Below, one piece after another: positions 1-14,500 of a DNA stretch of 64,000 nucleotides. A program made the position numbers and the translations under genes. The first letter of the stretch is position 1; each line of letters begins with the position of its first letter. The notes below the pieces were generated by a model, which had not been told where the DNA came from, did not search any database, and was given only the letters and a program-made list of their open reading frames with translations. This stretch comes from Aporrectodea caliginosa (lineage: Eukaryota > Annelida > Clitellata > Crassiclitellata > Lumbricidae), in contig JACEVL010000516.1 in NCBI GenBank assembly GCA_020284085.1, positions 766,501 to 830,500 on the forward strand, in the 5' to 3' direction.

Positions 1-2334
1 TTGTTGGTTCATTCCCCTAGCTCTGCTTCTAGCTTAGCTAGAGCTACATATCTATTCTGTGTAGAAGCTAAGTAACTGAATTATTTTTTTGGGGGGGAGG
101 GGGAGGGGGGTTAAGAAAACTGTATATCATGAGTTGCCACTTGTAAGTTGTTGCAAGTGCAATTATATTCACATTAAATTTTTGACCTATGTTCGTGTAG
201 GCCCTACTTTGGAAATCTGTAAAAAATGGATTACAAACTGTGCAAAGAAAACCAGTATGGTGTTAGGCAAATTCGTGGCATAAGATGTATACCAATTGTA
301 ATTAACAATTTAGATAGTGCCACTTCAAAGACTCATAAGAGACGCTACCAGCGGCGTTGTCAGAACGTTTTGGAAATAAACTGGGAGTTGTTGTTGTTGA
401 TTTCTGATAATGGCCTGCAACACAGTTCTGAGTGACTTCCTAGTCTCTAGCATGTAAGTTGGTAAGAGGGGGGGGGATGTAAGTTGGCCACTGGACGCTA
501 CCGACCAAACATGCTGAAACCATGATCGATCAGGATTGTCTTAAGCGCTTAATTATCAGAGGTTTCTAAATATCTCAACAACTCATCACATTTTCTGTTA
601 TGATCACATGTTTATTTTAATAGCCAATTACACATCAACAATCCGATTAACTTTCATAACAGGCCAATCGAACCCTATCTGCCTCCTTACGCCTTACCCT
701 ATTCAGTTTACCACTTGACCTCAGCATCCATTTATCTGCATATCATAGCATCCTTCACGACTGCCATATGAAATAATTCACGACTCTAAAAGCCAAGTTT
801 ACCAAAAAATAAACACCAGATAATTTCTGTTTAATGACATAATCATAATGTAACAACGACGATGCTTAGCGTCGCCCTCCTTCACCAAAGCTTGGGACTG
901 ACACCTGCCCCATACAGCAATGGCGGGGTTAAACGAAACCCATAAAACAATATAAACCAAGATGAAATTGAACAACTTTGATAAGCGAGATAAATCATCA
1001 TTACAAAATCCCGGCAAGTCTAGAGCACAACGAATGGATCATTACCACATGAATGAATGCAGTAATTAATTAATTAATTAATCAATCGACCAGCCAATTG
1101 ATCCTTCAATTCACCAATCAATCAATCAATCAATCAGTCAGAGTCAGTCCAATCAAAATAAATAACAAATCAACCCATCAGAGAAAATTAACCTTTCAAA
1201 TCAGAGATTCAAAATATACCGAATATAAATCTCCAACCACAATTTTGCAGTGCTAAGCAACAAACAAGTACACACAATGGTATAATAAAAAAAAACACAA
1301 AACCAAATTATGGCAACAGGAAGTAAACGCATTTGGCCGATATTGAAACATACCACGACTGATCAAATAACATGGAAAACACTAGAATGGGTAAAGTCAC
1401 TTCTGTAAAAAGTGTACAGGTAGTTTTATGACAATATTAGATGTAAATAATCTTTATTAGCACAAGACAAAAGCTGACAATTTACAACAGCAACGCATAC
1501 ATGTCTGAATTTACATAGCTCTTACCAGTAGTATTCTGTTCTGTTAGTAGTTAAGATTTATGTCTTCTGTCATTTGTGTTCTAGTGAATTGTTTCAATTG
1601 CATAACATGTAAATGTACAGCACAGTGCGTTTGTCAGGCGCTTCAATAAAGAAAAGATTATTATTATTATTATAAGAAGAAACCATTGTTGATACCTTGA
1701 GCATTACGATAACGAAATACCCTAGTTAAAGTGCTATGTACACAATGGTTATGTGAAAACAAGCCTGACAGATATTATGAGTTTTACCTAAAGCAAGCAT
1801 AAACCCTCACAAACTCAGATTTGCTGTCCAGTTGACTGTGCTTCAGTGATAACACAAAGTTCGTGTCCTACAGTTTACCAGTCTGTAGCAAGCAGTGAAC
1901 CTACTACATGAGCCTGTCCGATGCATCCTAGAAAAATGCAAGATACCTGATGTTAAGGACTATTCAGTATTCATGGTAGACTGATTATGTTTTGTATTTA
2001 AATAGTGAGCCACTCATATCAAAGATGATGGCCTTAAAGGTGATATATGGTTTGACAATGCATACAAGTCAATTTTGCATTAACAGACCTGGGATTCACA
2101 CCTGATCCACAAATGTGAAAAGCAAGTACGTTAGCTGTTCAGCCAATTTCTATAGCTGACTGCTTTAGTTTAAATTAATTAATAAGGAACATTATGCGAT
2201 ATAAATTGGACATTACATATCAAAGGTACAGGGATAACACTCTGAAACATATGAAGTATTATTCACTTGCCTATGTTTCAGCTTAAGATTTAATACGAAT
2301 TTCATAACATTACTTACTGACACACAAAGAAGCG
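1..2334. other. No gene recognised
   Basis: AT-rich DNA with a G-run (about 90-110), TTAA and AATC short repeats at about 1060-1140, and a SINE-B 3' piece at 1534-1675. The small open frames here match nothing I recognise and are probably chance. Confidence 0.6.
1534..1675 (+). mobile_element. SINE-B fragment (3' part)
   Basis: Carries the SINE-B 3' body and tail: TTTCAATTGCATAACATGTA, the GTGCGTTTGTCAGGCGCTTC segment, then AAAGAAAAG and (TTA)n. The tRNA-like head is missing. Confidence 0.75.
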
Positions 2335-2340
2335 TTTATT
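2335..2340 (-). promoter_or_regulatory. Candidate CPT1 polyadenylation signal
   Basis: AATAAA on the minus strand, about 230 nt past the CPT1 stop codon. The position is plausible for a 3' end, but no transcript evidence is available here. Confidence 0.45.
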
Positions 2341-2567
2341 CCATGCAGAACACAAACTGCTTTAACAAGCAATTCACAAGACTGGCGCTAAGCAAAAATG
2401 ATTTCACACATACAAAATATAAACACGAGTGACTAACAGTTATAAATTCGCAACTGTAAAGAAGTGTTAGAGGGCTGTGTTTCAGCACCTTCGTGACTTT
2501 CTCCGAAGTCACTGTAGTAGATACGGATGAGTGATCATTAAGTTCATTTTCATAGGAGAGCCTGACA

Positions 2568-5500
2568 TTAACTCTGAAAGAGTTGTTTCATCTCGTGCAG
2601 GCTTTCAAAGAGCAGTTTGACAAAGCGGCTGGAGTCTGTCTCAGGCGTCGACTTCTTGGATGAGACGTGAAAGAAGAGCGTCCAGTCCCCAGGAAACATG
2701 TATGAGATGCCATAGCCCTTGTCCGAAACGGGACCAAATCCACCCCCAGGACACAGCTACACAACAAAACATAACGTAATATAATAATTTGTACACGTGC
2801 AAGTATGTCTGATGCATGTATTTATATATGCATCTATGTACACATGAAGAAGAAGAAGAGCAATCCCTTAAACTAGCCGTGAAGCAGCCATGGGTATGAA
2901 GTGTTATCGACTTCATTTTCTTAGCCTCGGCATATGAGGGTGGATGGCCAGACCTCTCCCTCGCCGTCTCATCTTCCCACCGACAGTGTACGGTCAGTGT
3001 ACTCATTATAGCCGAGTTGGCTAGGGAGTGCACGTGGAGCAGAAATCTCGAACCACATTTCCGCCCTAGCAGGGATTTGAACCCCCGACCTCTCGATTGA
3101 CATTCCAGAATGCTAACCACTACACTATCAAGCACCAAATGTACACATGATTCACGGATCACTTATTGCAAACTTAAGCTCGCAACAATAAAAGTCTCAT
3201 GGAACACTAAACAATTATGTGGTGTCTTTCTTATATCGCAAAAACCTCGTACTGCCTCATATGTATGTGTAATATTAAATTTCATGACATTATACAGCTT
3301 AGATTTTTGTCACTTTTACCCCTCACATTTACTGGTAACCGATACTTACGTAAATGGGATATGGTAGCAAATTGGTTAGAGCTCTCGGCTTGTAATACGG
3401 AGAATACGGGTTTGAGTCTCCTCTTTGAGATTTACAGTGTAGGGATCTTGAGCAAGTTCTTCACTCACAACTGCTGCATGCCATCGACTGATGCTTGGTC
3501 ATCAGATAGTGACGCTTAACAAATGTGTAACAATAATAAATTGCTATCGTCGACTGACACGAACTGAAGTAAGCACCATTGGGGAGTTTTAAGAAGTAGT
3601 GCTATAGGAATGATCAGCTGTATTAGTTACATAGCATCCTGTTACACTGACCTTGTTTCGAAACGACGGATGATTGCAGTCGGGTGATGTCTGGATCTGC
3701 TGCTGAGGCTGTTGACTCGTTGACAAAGTCCATGGCATCATCAGAGCATCACGTAAGAAATTGCTCTCCTGCAAGCAGCACAACTCAGTTCTCAGTGCTT
3801 TAAAACAAGAGTAAATTGGTCAGTTGGTGAACGAGCAAGTGACTACGTCAGTTAGTACCGGTAAGTCAATTTCTGACACGATTTACAGTGTCTGGATATG
3901 CTGCTGTGAATTGTACAATATAAATTTTGGTGTGCAGTGTGATATATAAATTTCAAGTGAGGAAATGAGTCAGTCAGTCAGTAAGCCAGCCAACCAACAA
4001 CCTAACCACAGAGTTTAGGTATGCTGACTGACCATCCATTCAACTAATCCAATCCTAGAAAATTCACAATTTTGCAATTATAATTTGAATAGGTAGTTGC
4101 AATGACAGCATCTTGTACATAAGTATGCATTCACGTATGTATGCATGTAGACACACTTAATGCGGTGTTCAAGCTCATTAAGCAATATTGCTTCTAAAAT
4201 GTTGTTCGTTGGTTGTTATAGTATGCAGGATGTGGTAGTCTTTGAAAGATGTCTACTTACGTATCCAAACCCTTTCGACAGAACATAGAGACCGAAGAGG
4301 TGCCGATCGATGCCCCGACCCCTCATCGAGTCTCGATAGAGCATCTGGTGATGATTGCATGCCTTACGAAGCAAATCGATTCTCTCAGCGTTGGTCTTCG
4401 TCACATCAGCCATCGAACTTAACATCAAAATATCACGTCACATGTAAGAGAGGCATCTACGTACCGGTAAATGTAAGTGTATGTTTTTCAATAGCTATCC
4501 TATGGCCTCAACCAAGCTCAGTGTTCAATGAATTTATCTTGCACAATCCTTCACCACTGCCCATTTAAACAGTTGCCATACCTTTTAGGATCTACTAGTA
4601 CAGATCAGAGTTAGAGATTTCTCAGAAATAAGCTGCCTGTGCTATGTGAAACAGCATTCTCACAGATGGGCACAGGACGGATGTACCCTCTAACCAATGT
4701 AGCAATCGGGCCAGGAAGTATAGCATGTATGTGGGTTTATCACTGTACTTTCAAATGTATGTGTATATACCGGTATAAGCCAAGACTCCAATGACTTCTA
4801 TAGTTAATCTAATCTAATGACTTCTATAGTTAATCTAATCTAATGACTTCTATAGTTAATCTAATCTATTTATTTATGCATCACGATGTCCCTGAATATT
4901 TATTATATTTATATAGTCCCTATACGAACAAAAGTAATGTCTGAGTAATTTTCTCTGGAGCTTATAGCTTCCACGGCTTAAGAGCCGTCTGTATAAAGAG
5001 TGGAGTTGATTACCGAATAAAGTCTGCTCCTTTGGTCGTCAAAGAACGAACCGTTTCGGTCCGGCCTTGAAGATAGAGTCTTGTCATTGATGACTCGTAG
5101 GTCAAGGCCAAGTTCCCACCAGAGTCCTTGAAATAGGTCCACTGAAGCGCCATCTGAAGATAGGCATCTGGACTTACCTGTACTCAAAACAAAATTGAAT
5201 ATCACTGATTAAATCATACTCACTTCTGAAATACATTGTATAGAGTACAATTCCAAAATTGTGTTGATGGCAATGTTAACATACTTAGAGGCAGCTCTCA
5301 TACAATGAGGAGAACAATCTGAAGATTGGCGCTTTACAATTATCCCTCTACTACATGCTTGCATATATTGAACAGAATTAATTCATTCATTCGGAAAATT
5401 TGTAAAGCGACTCTTCAAGATTTCTACTCAGAGGTGCTTCCGACCCAACGCCGACAAAAGACTTTAGGCTACTATAAAATGTGTCAGAAAGATCCATAGG

Positions 5501-8500
5501 TAGGAGTCGAAACTCCAGGGGAAGGCCATTCCAAAATGACAGAAAATGTATTATGCTGCATAATAGGGGTATGAGTGAAAGGCACCAACAGCTCACCATG
5601 AGTGGAAGAGTGAAGACAGCGACAGCCATGAAGACCCAAAGTGGAGTGGCGAAGTTCATGCAAGTAAGCCCCACCCAGTAGGCATTGCCAAACCATAGCA
5701 GAGATAATGCAGCAGATTCGCTGAGGGTTAGCCAATGAAGGACATCCTGCTTGCAATCCAATCCATGGCCAAACTTAGCAATGCTCCAATGAGGCATTGC
5801 TAAGTTGCTATTAAATTGAATTCCTATTATTGATCACTGACTGGTTAGTAAATATATAGTAATCAGGTCTTAATCAATAGGCATCAAAGCCAATTGGAAG
5901 TACTGGTACTGGAGGTACTAAATGGGTCCTGCTATACAGTGTCACCCAATTATTGAATAAAGCTGTACAGGCCATCATCAGTCAGCTTATTTACATACTA
6001 ATAAGTTAAAATTAATGATAGACTGAACGAAAGGAAAGCGAATTCTTACCTTGCATGTTTTAATGAATCCTTTGCCATAGTCGTTATGCTCGACTACAAC
6101 TAAATCAAGGTCATCATTGTTCTAAAAAGAAAACAAACTGTCTGAAACACAGGCTTTGTTGAAATTGTTGTTGTAGACTAAAGTCATGCCAGTTTTCAGA
6201 TCAACCTGAACGACAAGCTGCTTTGGTTTCCCAGTCACTTTTAGTACACACTCGTTGTTAAAGTACTAATTCATTCATAATTAATTGTATTGAACCTTCT
6301 TTTATTATTATTATTATTAAGGAGTTTTTATATAGTGACCCTCAAGGTAATCTACTCAGAAGCGCTCAAACATAAACCCTGATATCTCAGTAAAGCAGTT
6401 ACAGACATGGTTTCAAAGATTAATTCCACATCAAAATATAATCTCATTGTAACGTAATTCGATTATGCTGGTAACGAAGTACTTCATTTGGTGCCCAAAG
6501 TAATCATTATATGAAGGGTTCACTGTAGAAGCTTAACTCTCTAAATTGTTATCAGAGCAATGTTATTATTTTGTTTCCCAGGACTATCAGATTTCCATCA
6601 GGCTTCTTCTTCCAACAGATTTTCATTCTTGCTACAGTCTAACTTTGAATAAACATTGATTGACTGATGCCTTGTGCATTCTGATAACGCTCTATAGAAC
6701 TTACTCATCCATTGTTGCATTATTTTATGTCATAATCATCATCATCAGTTTCTTTTGTCAGCCATTTGGCAGCGATGAGTACGAATAAATGATCTCCATT
6801 GTCCTCGGTCATTTGTCAAGTCCTTTTTCTTTTTTCTTTGAGTCTTGCATGTAGTGCATTGTATGGGATTCAGTCAACTGGCATTCTCTCTACATGTTCA
6901 AACCATCGGAATTTTTTATTGAACAACTTTGTCTAGCAGAGTTGTTTGGATACCTATGAACAACTCTGACAAAGCATCCGTCGTAGTGGAGTATCGGAAA
7001 CGCATGAATGTATCCGCGTTTCAGTAATGTTTTGGAATAGTTAATAGATCTACGGCCTATGTAGCGATAGGATGAACTCAGTTTAACATTGGAATACTAC
7101 TAGGCCTTTCTACCATGACTAGTTTTTTGGGTCGCGATAGTCTATTGGATAGCAAGGTATTGCTGTCGTCCGAGAGGTGGGGTTCAAACCTCCGTCTTCG
7201 TTTCTTATTTTCTGTAGTCTTTAAATCCCTGCAATCTTCTGCAGTCAACTCATTTATGATATATTAATTCTTTTCTCATCTGCTTTTGCATTGTCCAACA
7301 TTCCAATCCGTATAGGAAAATCGGTTGTATCATAATACTAGGATATATTTAAACAGTCAGTAGTATTAACATTAATTACAAATCAAGTAATTTCTTAACC
7401 CACCTTTTGATTGAATACAACTGCCCGTTCAATGGCAAGTTCCAAGGAGACTGGAATGTTCCACTTAAGCCTTTGAGGGGTGACCAACTGGTCTTGCCGG
7501 ATGGATGTCTTTGGTTCCACAAATCCATTGTCAGTGAACAAAACATTCAAAATCCTGTGAATGAATGAATAACATGAGACTGATGTGCCAGATGCCAATA
7601 CTTGAATCAGTGGCAGTAAAGCAGATTGGACAGTAATGTTAATGTTTCTTTTAAGAATTTATCTTCATCAGAAACTTTGTGGTGCAGGTTTTGTAATGCA
7701 CAGGTTGTAGCTGTTAAATAAAACTGCATTCCAAATTCACAATCCTTTGGATCAAAAGTGTAGTCAGAAAACAATTTGGGGGGGTTTCCATTGGACAAGG
7801 TCATACTTTTCTACATTTTTAGTTTTTAATAACAGACTGACAGTAATGCATTTTTTGGGGGTTGAACCCGTAAACTCCTAAATACGCCCATACTTTGGAT
7901 AGAATTAGTCGAGATCCCAAAGGCCCTAGAGACTACTTCACAGCTCATAGAAACAGATGGCAACAAATCAAGCAAAGACTGCCAACTAAACATACCAGTC
8001 ATATTATTATGCAGTTACTGATCGGCAAAAGTGCCACTATCTGATGACTAATCATCAATCGATGATGCTCATCAATTGTGAGCAAAGACTCGCTCGAGTA
8101 GGCCTAACCATCTCGGTGACGCTCGAACCCGTATTCTCCGCGTTACAAGGCAACTGCTCTAACCAATCGACCACCGTGTCCCCAGTCCCCTGTACCTATT
8201 CAGAATTGCCTCAGCAGAATTTGGGTGACCCTACTAGCAAAACACTATTCTTCCTTTGGGCTTCACCCTTTGACATTTATCTATCAGTGTAAAGTTGTTA
8301 TACTGTATTTTGCGCTTTGTTCTTGGTGACCCACATCTGAAGCTAAGAAACTGACTAACTCGTTGGTGAGGTTGTATTCACTGATGTGGCCCATGATGGG
8401 CGCATCTCCCCACGAATGCTCTGCATTGAGACCCATTCTGCCATCGCTGAAAAAGATGGCGTTGAAACTCTTGTCAAACCAGATCGACGAGCCATCACCG

Positions 8501-11500
8501 TGCAACAGGTATTTGCCACGTGCACTCCACGAATCAAACGACTTCGTTTCTAAGACCACCTGCACAGATAGATCAATAAATCGTTAATTTGTAGCAAACC
8601 AGTAAACAATTGATTACAAATCATTACTTTTTGGCTGGATTGTTGAATGCCACAAGAGAAGATCCCGTTGTATGTACACCAATAATACAGTTTCATTAGA
8701 ATATGTGGCACCGAAAGAGCTTTACTTAGTATAACAGTTGGTGACTTGATTAACATACAAAACCTTAACTAAATAACTAATTTAAACTAATTAACGAAAC
8801 TAAAAGGAATGAGTGGTTTGAACGAGTATTTGATTGAGTATTTGGCTGGAGTGAGGTGATGATGCACACCAGTTGACTACTTACAGTACAACCTGATGAA
8901 TGCCTGGATAGTTAAATACACTGGCCAGGCATTCAGCTGACTCAGATTGCACAGTAGACGCCCTCTTTTCTGGAACACCCAGATGCTAGTAAAGCAAGAA
9001 ATGCATTTTAATTGCAACCGGAAATAATTTTTTTAACATTTTAATTGCAAATTGTAATAATTGTAAATATTTGCATGATACCTCTTTGACAAACACTCCT
9101 CAGAGCTGCTTCTGACCGTGCGAAAATAAACAACGACGAAACAGAGTAATTTTCAAACACTTTATGGAAAAGAGGAACAGAAAGGCCAAGGAGCCTGTTG
9201 TAGATTGATATGAATCCTATTAACCTCTCTTCCCCTCTTGCTGTCCTAGGCTGATGGCCATAGATTGTTGTCATGATTGGAAAACTCTAGAGGGATTCTT
9301 TTGTGCAGAAGAATGCTTTTCATGCGAAGTTGAGATGGTTTAGACTGAAGCACAGCTATGTCAGGGTTCCACTTTGATTATGATCGGTTTGTGCAAAGTA
9401 GATACTTACGTGAAATACAGCCGACTCCAGTACATCCAGGGTGTCCTTGTTGACTCCAGTGGAAAAATGAGTGGTTCTGATCTGTGCCCATTCCGTTCGA
9501 TCAATCGCAGTCAAAGCGGCAATAGAATGTTCGAATGTTGAGTACTCATCTGGTTACCAAAACCAAGCCCAGCAGTTAGTATGTTATCTAAGACAGTACT
9601 TCTCAAGCTTTCTGATGCTGTGAACCAGTAATTGTTTTACCAGCCTTACTGCAGACCGGTGCTTTTCAACATCAGCTTACCTGGTACATATATTAAAATT
9701 TATGGTTCATAATATTGTCACTGTTTATTATAGCCATGCTTTTGTTCAATCAATCAATCATCATTTTTATTGATCCAGTTCATCAAATATAACAGGTGTT
9801 GAAATAAAATACATCAACATTAATAATAATAATAATAATCTTTTCTTTATTGAAGCGCCTGACAAACGCACTGCGCTGTACATTTACATGTTATGCAATT
9901 GAAACAATCTTAACTACCAGTACTAACAGAACAGACAGCCTGCAATACACTAATTAATAGCAGCCTACAAAGCATATCCGCCCTACGGAACTCGAACTCG
10001 GTACCAACTGTAAGCTAATAAACAGAAGTAACACTCAATAATACAAGTAATATTATGAATCCAGAGCAAAAGGCACACCTAGAAGGGAGAAAAACTCCCG
10101 CTGTTTAGGGGCACTGATGCATGTCTAGAACTGTTTATTATGTATGAACACTAAGTATATATTAAATATATCATTGAATAATATTGTTTTAAGTTAACGT
10201 CAAAAACATTTTGTATAATGTATACAATTTCATTGGAGAATGATCAAAATTCCGTTCTGATTATCATTCTGTGGTACAGTAATCAATCACTCACAGACCA
10301 GTACTAGGCCACAAACCAGTTTCAGTAGCACTGATCTAAGATACATATTAAAATAAGATAGTTTTAATTAGAAACACAGGTTGCAGTCTTATCTGAAAAC
10401 TTCTACAATGCTATGATCATAACATGCAAGTCATCTATGGTCACTTTGAAACAAACAGCACATTCCCAAAAAAGCATAATCCATTAGATACAATCAGTCA
10501 GGGATTATAGTCTTGTTTAAGAAAGTTTTAGTAACTTCATTTTCTTAGCCAGTGACAGTGGGTGGCTATACCTCCACATCACCACTTATGGTGTACGGTG
10601 TACTCATTTTGTAGCCAAATTTCCTAAGGGGTGCTCGATGGTGTAGTGATTAGCGTGCTGGACTGTCAATCAAGAGGTTGGGGTTCAAATCCCCACCAGG
10701 GAAAAAATTTGGATCGAGATATCTGCTCCACCTGTACCTCAACCAACTCAGGTATAATGAGTACACTGACCGTACACTGTCAGTGGGGAGATGAGACGGT
10801 CAGGGAGAGGACTGAACACCCACCCTCATATGACAAGGCTAAGAAAATGAAGTCGCTACACTTCATACCCATGGCTGCCTCAGGGCTAGACTAAGGGACA
10901 GAGCTCTTCTTTGCTAAGGGGTACAAGTGGAGCAGAAATTTAACAGTGCCTTGGTGGGGATTTAAACTCCAAACAGTAGGTTATTATGAAGTTAGATGGT
11001 AGATTTTCATCATCATTGATCAGCAAACTAACCCCCTCATAGTGCTGGATTGAATATTATTATAATTATCTGTACTGCATGCATCGCATTGCATTTTCTC
11101 TGAATTATGCTCCATGGGTGAGTCAGAAGATGAGCATCATACTGGGTAAGTCAGAAGATGAACACCAATGGAAAAGTTACCAGAATGTTGATTAGCATCC
11201 TCTAAAATCCACTCCAGCTGCTTTTCCAGGCTTTGAGGAGACAGTGGACGTCCGCGCACATCATACAATTCCATCCGATAATAGACACCGCAACACATCA
11301 CAGTCACATGCTAAATGAATAGAATATTTAAAAGGTGCTACAAAAATATGAAGAGGTCCATATAAATTTAACACAATAGCCATAATGCAAACTGTGTAAG
11401 TAAGTAAGTAAGTAAGTATATCCTTTGTCAGTGCTTTTTTTCAGCCGGAGCAGTCCGGAACGGCATTCCGGGACCTTTTTTCAGCTATTAAAAAATAGTT

Positions 11501-14500
11501 TAGTTAATTTAAATTTTTAATAAGAAATTATTTAAAATTATTTAGATACTTTAATTTAATTTCAGTGCTTTCAGTGTTTATTGATACTGATATGTTATGA
11601 AATAGAAATATCAGCATAAAATATGCCCCTATAATTGTTCTGAATTTGTCGAGTTCTGGAACCTTTTTATCTAGAAAAAAAGCACGAGAAGACCTTGGCA
11701 CATCCACACACATCGATGGAATATTGGGGGTCTGCTCGCGCTCCCTGTATGCCCTTCGCGTCCTGAGGTCCCACGGCCTTCCTACGGCGCTGCATGACGT
11801 GGCAAAGGCTACAACCGTGTCCCGTCTGCTTTATGCGGCGCCAGCCTGGTGGGGCTTCACTAAAGCTGAGGACAGAAATAGGCTGGACCGATTTCTACAA
11901 AGATCGCGACGAATGGGCTATCTCCCTGGCAACGCGCCTGACGTCTCGGAGATGGTATGCGAAGCCGAGGACAGACTGCTGACGGCAGTCAGCAGAAATA
12001 CACGTCCTGCGGAGCTTGTTTCCGCCTGTCATCAAGCGAAGTTACAGCCTTCGCCCTAGAACTCACGATTTTGCATTACCAGCTAAGGATGACAAGAACT
12101 ACATTCCTAGGGTCCTCTATAGGAGCTTGCTCAAAAAATAACCCCTGAACGAACAAACAACAACCTATAGAATTTTAAATTACTGATCTCGTTTCACTTA
12201 CCTTGTAACCGGTTGCGGCTTGTCAACCTGATTCACATTAAACGAATAAACGAATATATATACTGTCCTTTATAATACCAATTGCTAACCGTGTTTTGGT
12301 TTACACGAGAATCACATTTTTCTATGTGTGTTGCTTTTTCTATGCTATGTAGCATTCATTGTAAAGTGTGTGCATGAGTGCGCACATGCGTGTGTTAGTC
12401 CTGAACAAAGAAGACAAGGTGACTAGCTCAGATCTAGTTTTATGAGGAAGGCTGTTCCAGGCCACAGGACCAACAAAAACAAAGCTTCTGTGCTGAGTTG
12501 TAGAGGAACTCGTCCGGGGAACATGAACAACACCCAGATTGGCCGAACGCAGCGACCGGCGGCCAAGAACTGAAGAGGCAGATACACATTGAGCCAAGAT
12601 AACATGGGGCAATGTCCGCCAAGCTAACTGTGATTGGGCCATATTGCCTAATAAAGCCACCAGGGTAATAAAGCTAACTTCCTGACTAAACATTCAGAGG
12701 AAGACTGTTGTGATCATTTACCTTTGAGGAATCAAACTTAGCCAACGTGTCAACATCAGTTCCAGGAATTCTAAAAAAAAGTACAGAAAAGCCTAAGAAA
12801 ATATTGCTAGGTATATACCATATACCATAACCATACAAATCAAACCAAATCTTTTTGTTTCATCTGAACTATTGCTACCTAATCAAATAGCAAGATATAA
12901 ATACATATTTCTGATCACTGGTAGTCATATGGGGCAAGCCTCTAATAAAAGAAAGCTAAATGCAATTTTTCTTACTTGATTAATTTGATTTCTAAGAAGA
13001 TCTAAATGCTTTGAATGCTTAGCAACTGCCAAACTTTAAACTTTTATACTTAACACTTTAACGACGAGAGTATACTAAAAGCAACTGGGAAACCAATGCA
13101 ACTCATCGTCAACGTGTGTATACATTACGAGATGCAGAATTCACTCTAGAACCGTGCTGTCCAACCTTTTTGTCACCGCGGCCACCAGAGAAGTTATTCT
13201 TGAAGCCGAGGGCCGCACCAATCAACTCAAAAGCAACGACTAAAAGTGTATTCTCTACCTGGTTGTTGAGAAGAGACGTTCATACTGAGCCATGCACCGT
13301 GGGAACTGGATTTTGTGTTCACATTGTGGGAGAGATTCGTGATAAATCAAGCTTGCACATCACATACTATGTAGATCGTGCTGGCAGCTCTGTTGTTTTT
13401 TTCAGAAATTGCACATATTTAGCGAATCGGGCGGGCCACTTGAATCATAACGGAATACTTCCATCAACTGGTTGTAAAGCACTGCTCTAGAACATGGGCA
13501 ATGTAATGTACCAGTAATGTAGTGGACAGTGGATTGTGCATGTAGTGCAGTATAACAAAATCACAGTGTATTGTCTACCTGGTTGTTGAGAAGAGACGTT
13601 CATACTGAGCCATGCACAAGGGAATGGTGTTTCTAATGAGGATTGGCTGGGAGAGATTCGTGATCGATCATTCGCTTGCACATCACATACTGGTAGATCG
13701 TGCTGGCAGCTCTGTTGTCACAAAAAGAAATGTGGACATTTTAAAGAATACTGAATCATAACAGAATACTTCCATCAACTGGTGTAAAGAATACTGAATC
13801 TTAACATAATATTTCTATAAACTGGTGCCGATTGAAAAATCAACGAGTCAGGCAACTAATGGATCCTATAGTAACAATTAGAGGATAACATATCCCTCTC
13901 AGCTTTGGAATGCAGAGAGAGTTATGCTGTTGTAGTAACACTAAAACACGTCTTCAGATCAGCCAGTGAGTTTGGACTTCAAATGGTTAAGACTACAGTA
14001 GAGGAATTAACTTTAACGCTGCTGTTGTGATTCATTTATTGTCTGTGAAAAATTTGCCAAAACTCATAACTTTGCGCTTACTGACTCACCTTGAGATCTG
14101 TCGATGAGTAGGGGCCCAGTGCGCATGATCCAGAACATAATAATTGCTGTTGTTTGACAACGGAGAGCGGTTTGACAGATAAACATACTTTTCCCTGTCA
14201 AAAATTAATACCAACAAGAATTTTTATTTTACTTTTACAGAGAACATTAAGTGCTGAAGTTCACATTGTTGTTTGTAATAGGTCACACTTTAAAAATGAA
14301 TCAAACCAATCTCAAAATTATTCCTCAGATTCTAATCTCCTTGTGCTTCACGTACAAATTTGCGGAGTTTATTCAAACAGCACGTGCTTTGAAGACATAA
14401 ATAAATAAAATAATGACAGAAAATTTCAACAGTATTGCAGAAATTATCACTGATGTTGGGAATGAGTCGAATTTTATATCTGTCTAGTGTCTATCACACC

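Noticed and set aside
2641..3162. 173-codon minus-strand frame as a separate gene
   Set aside because: It overlaps the last CPT1 exon in another frame and runs through a SINE.
4978..5205. 75-codon minus-strand frame
   Set aside because: The real coding frame here is CPT1 exon 14 in another frame ([20 protein letters not shown]).
11434..11688. Another hAT MITE (CAGTGCTTTTTTTC ... GAAAAAAAGCACGAG)
   Set aside because: The ends are inverted, but no matching 8-bp duplication is present and poly-A/T ends can match by chance.
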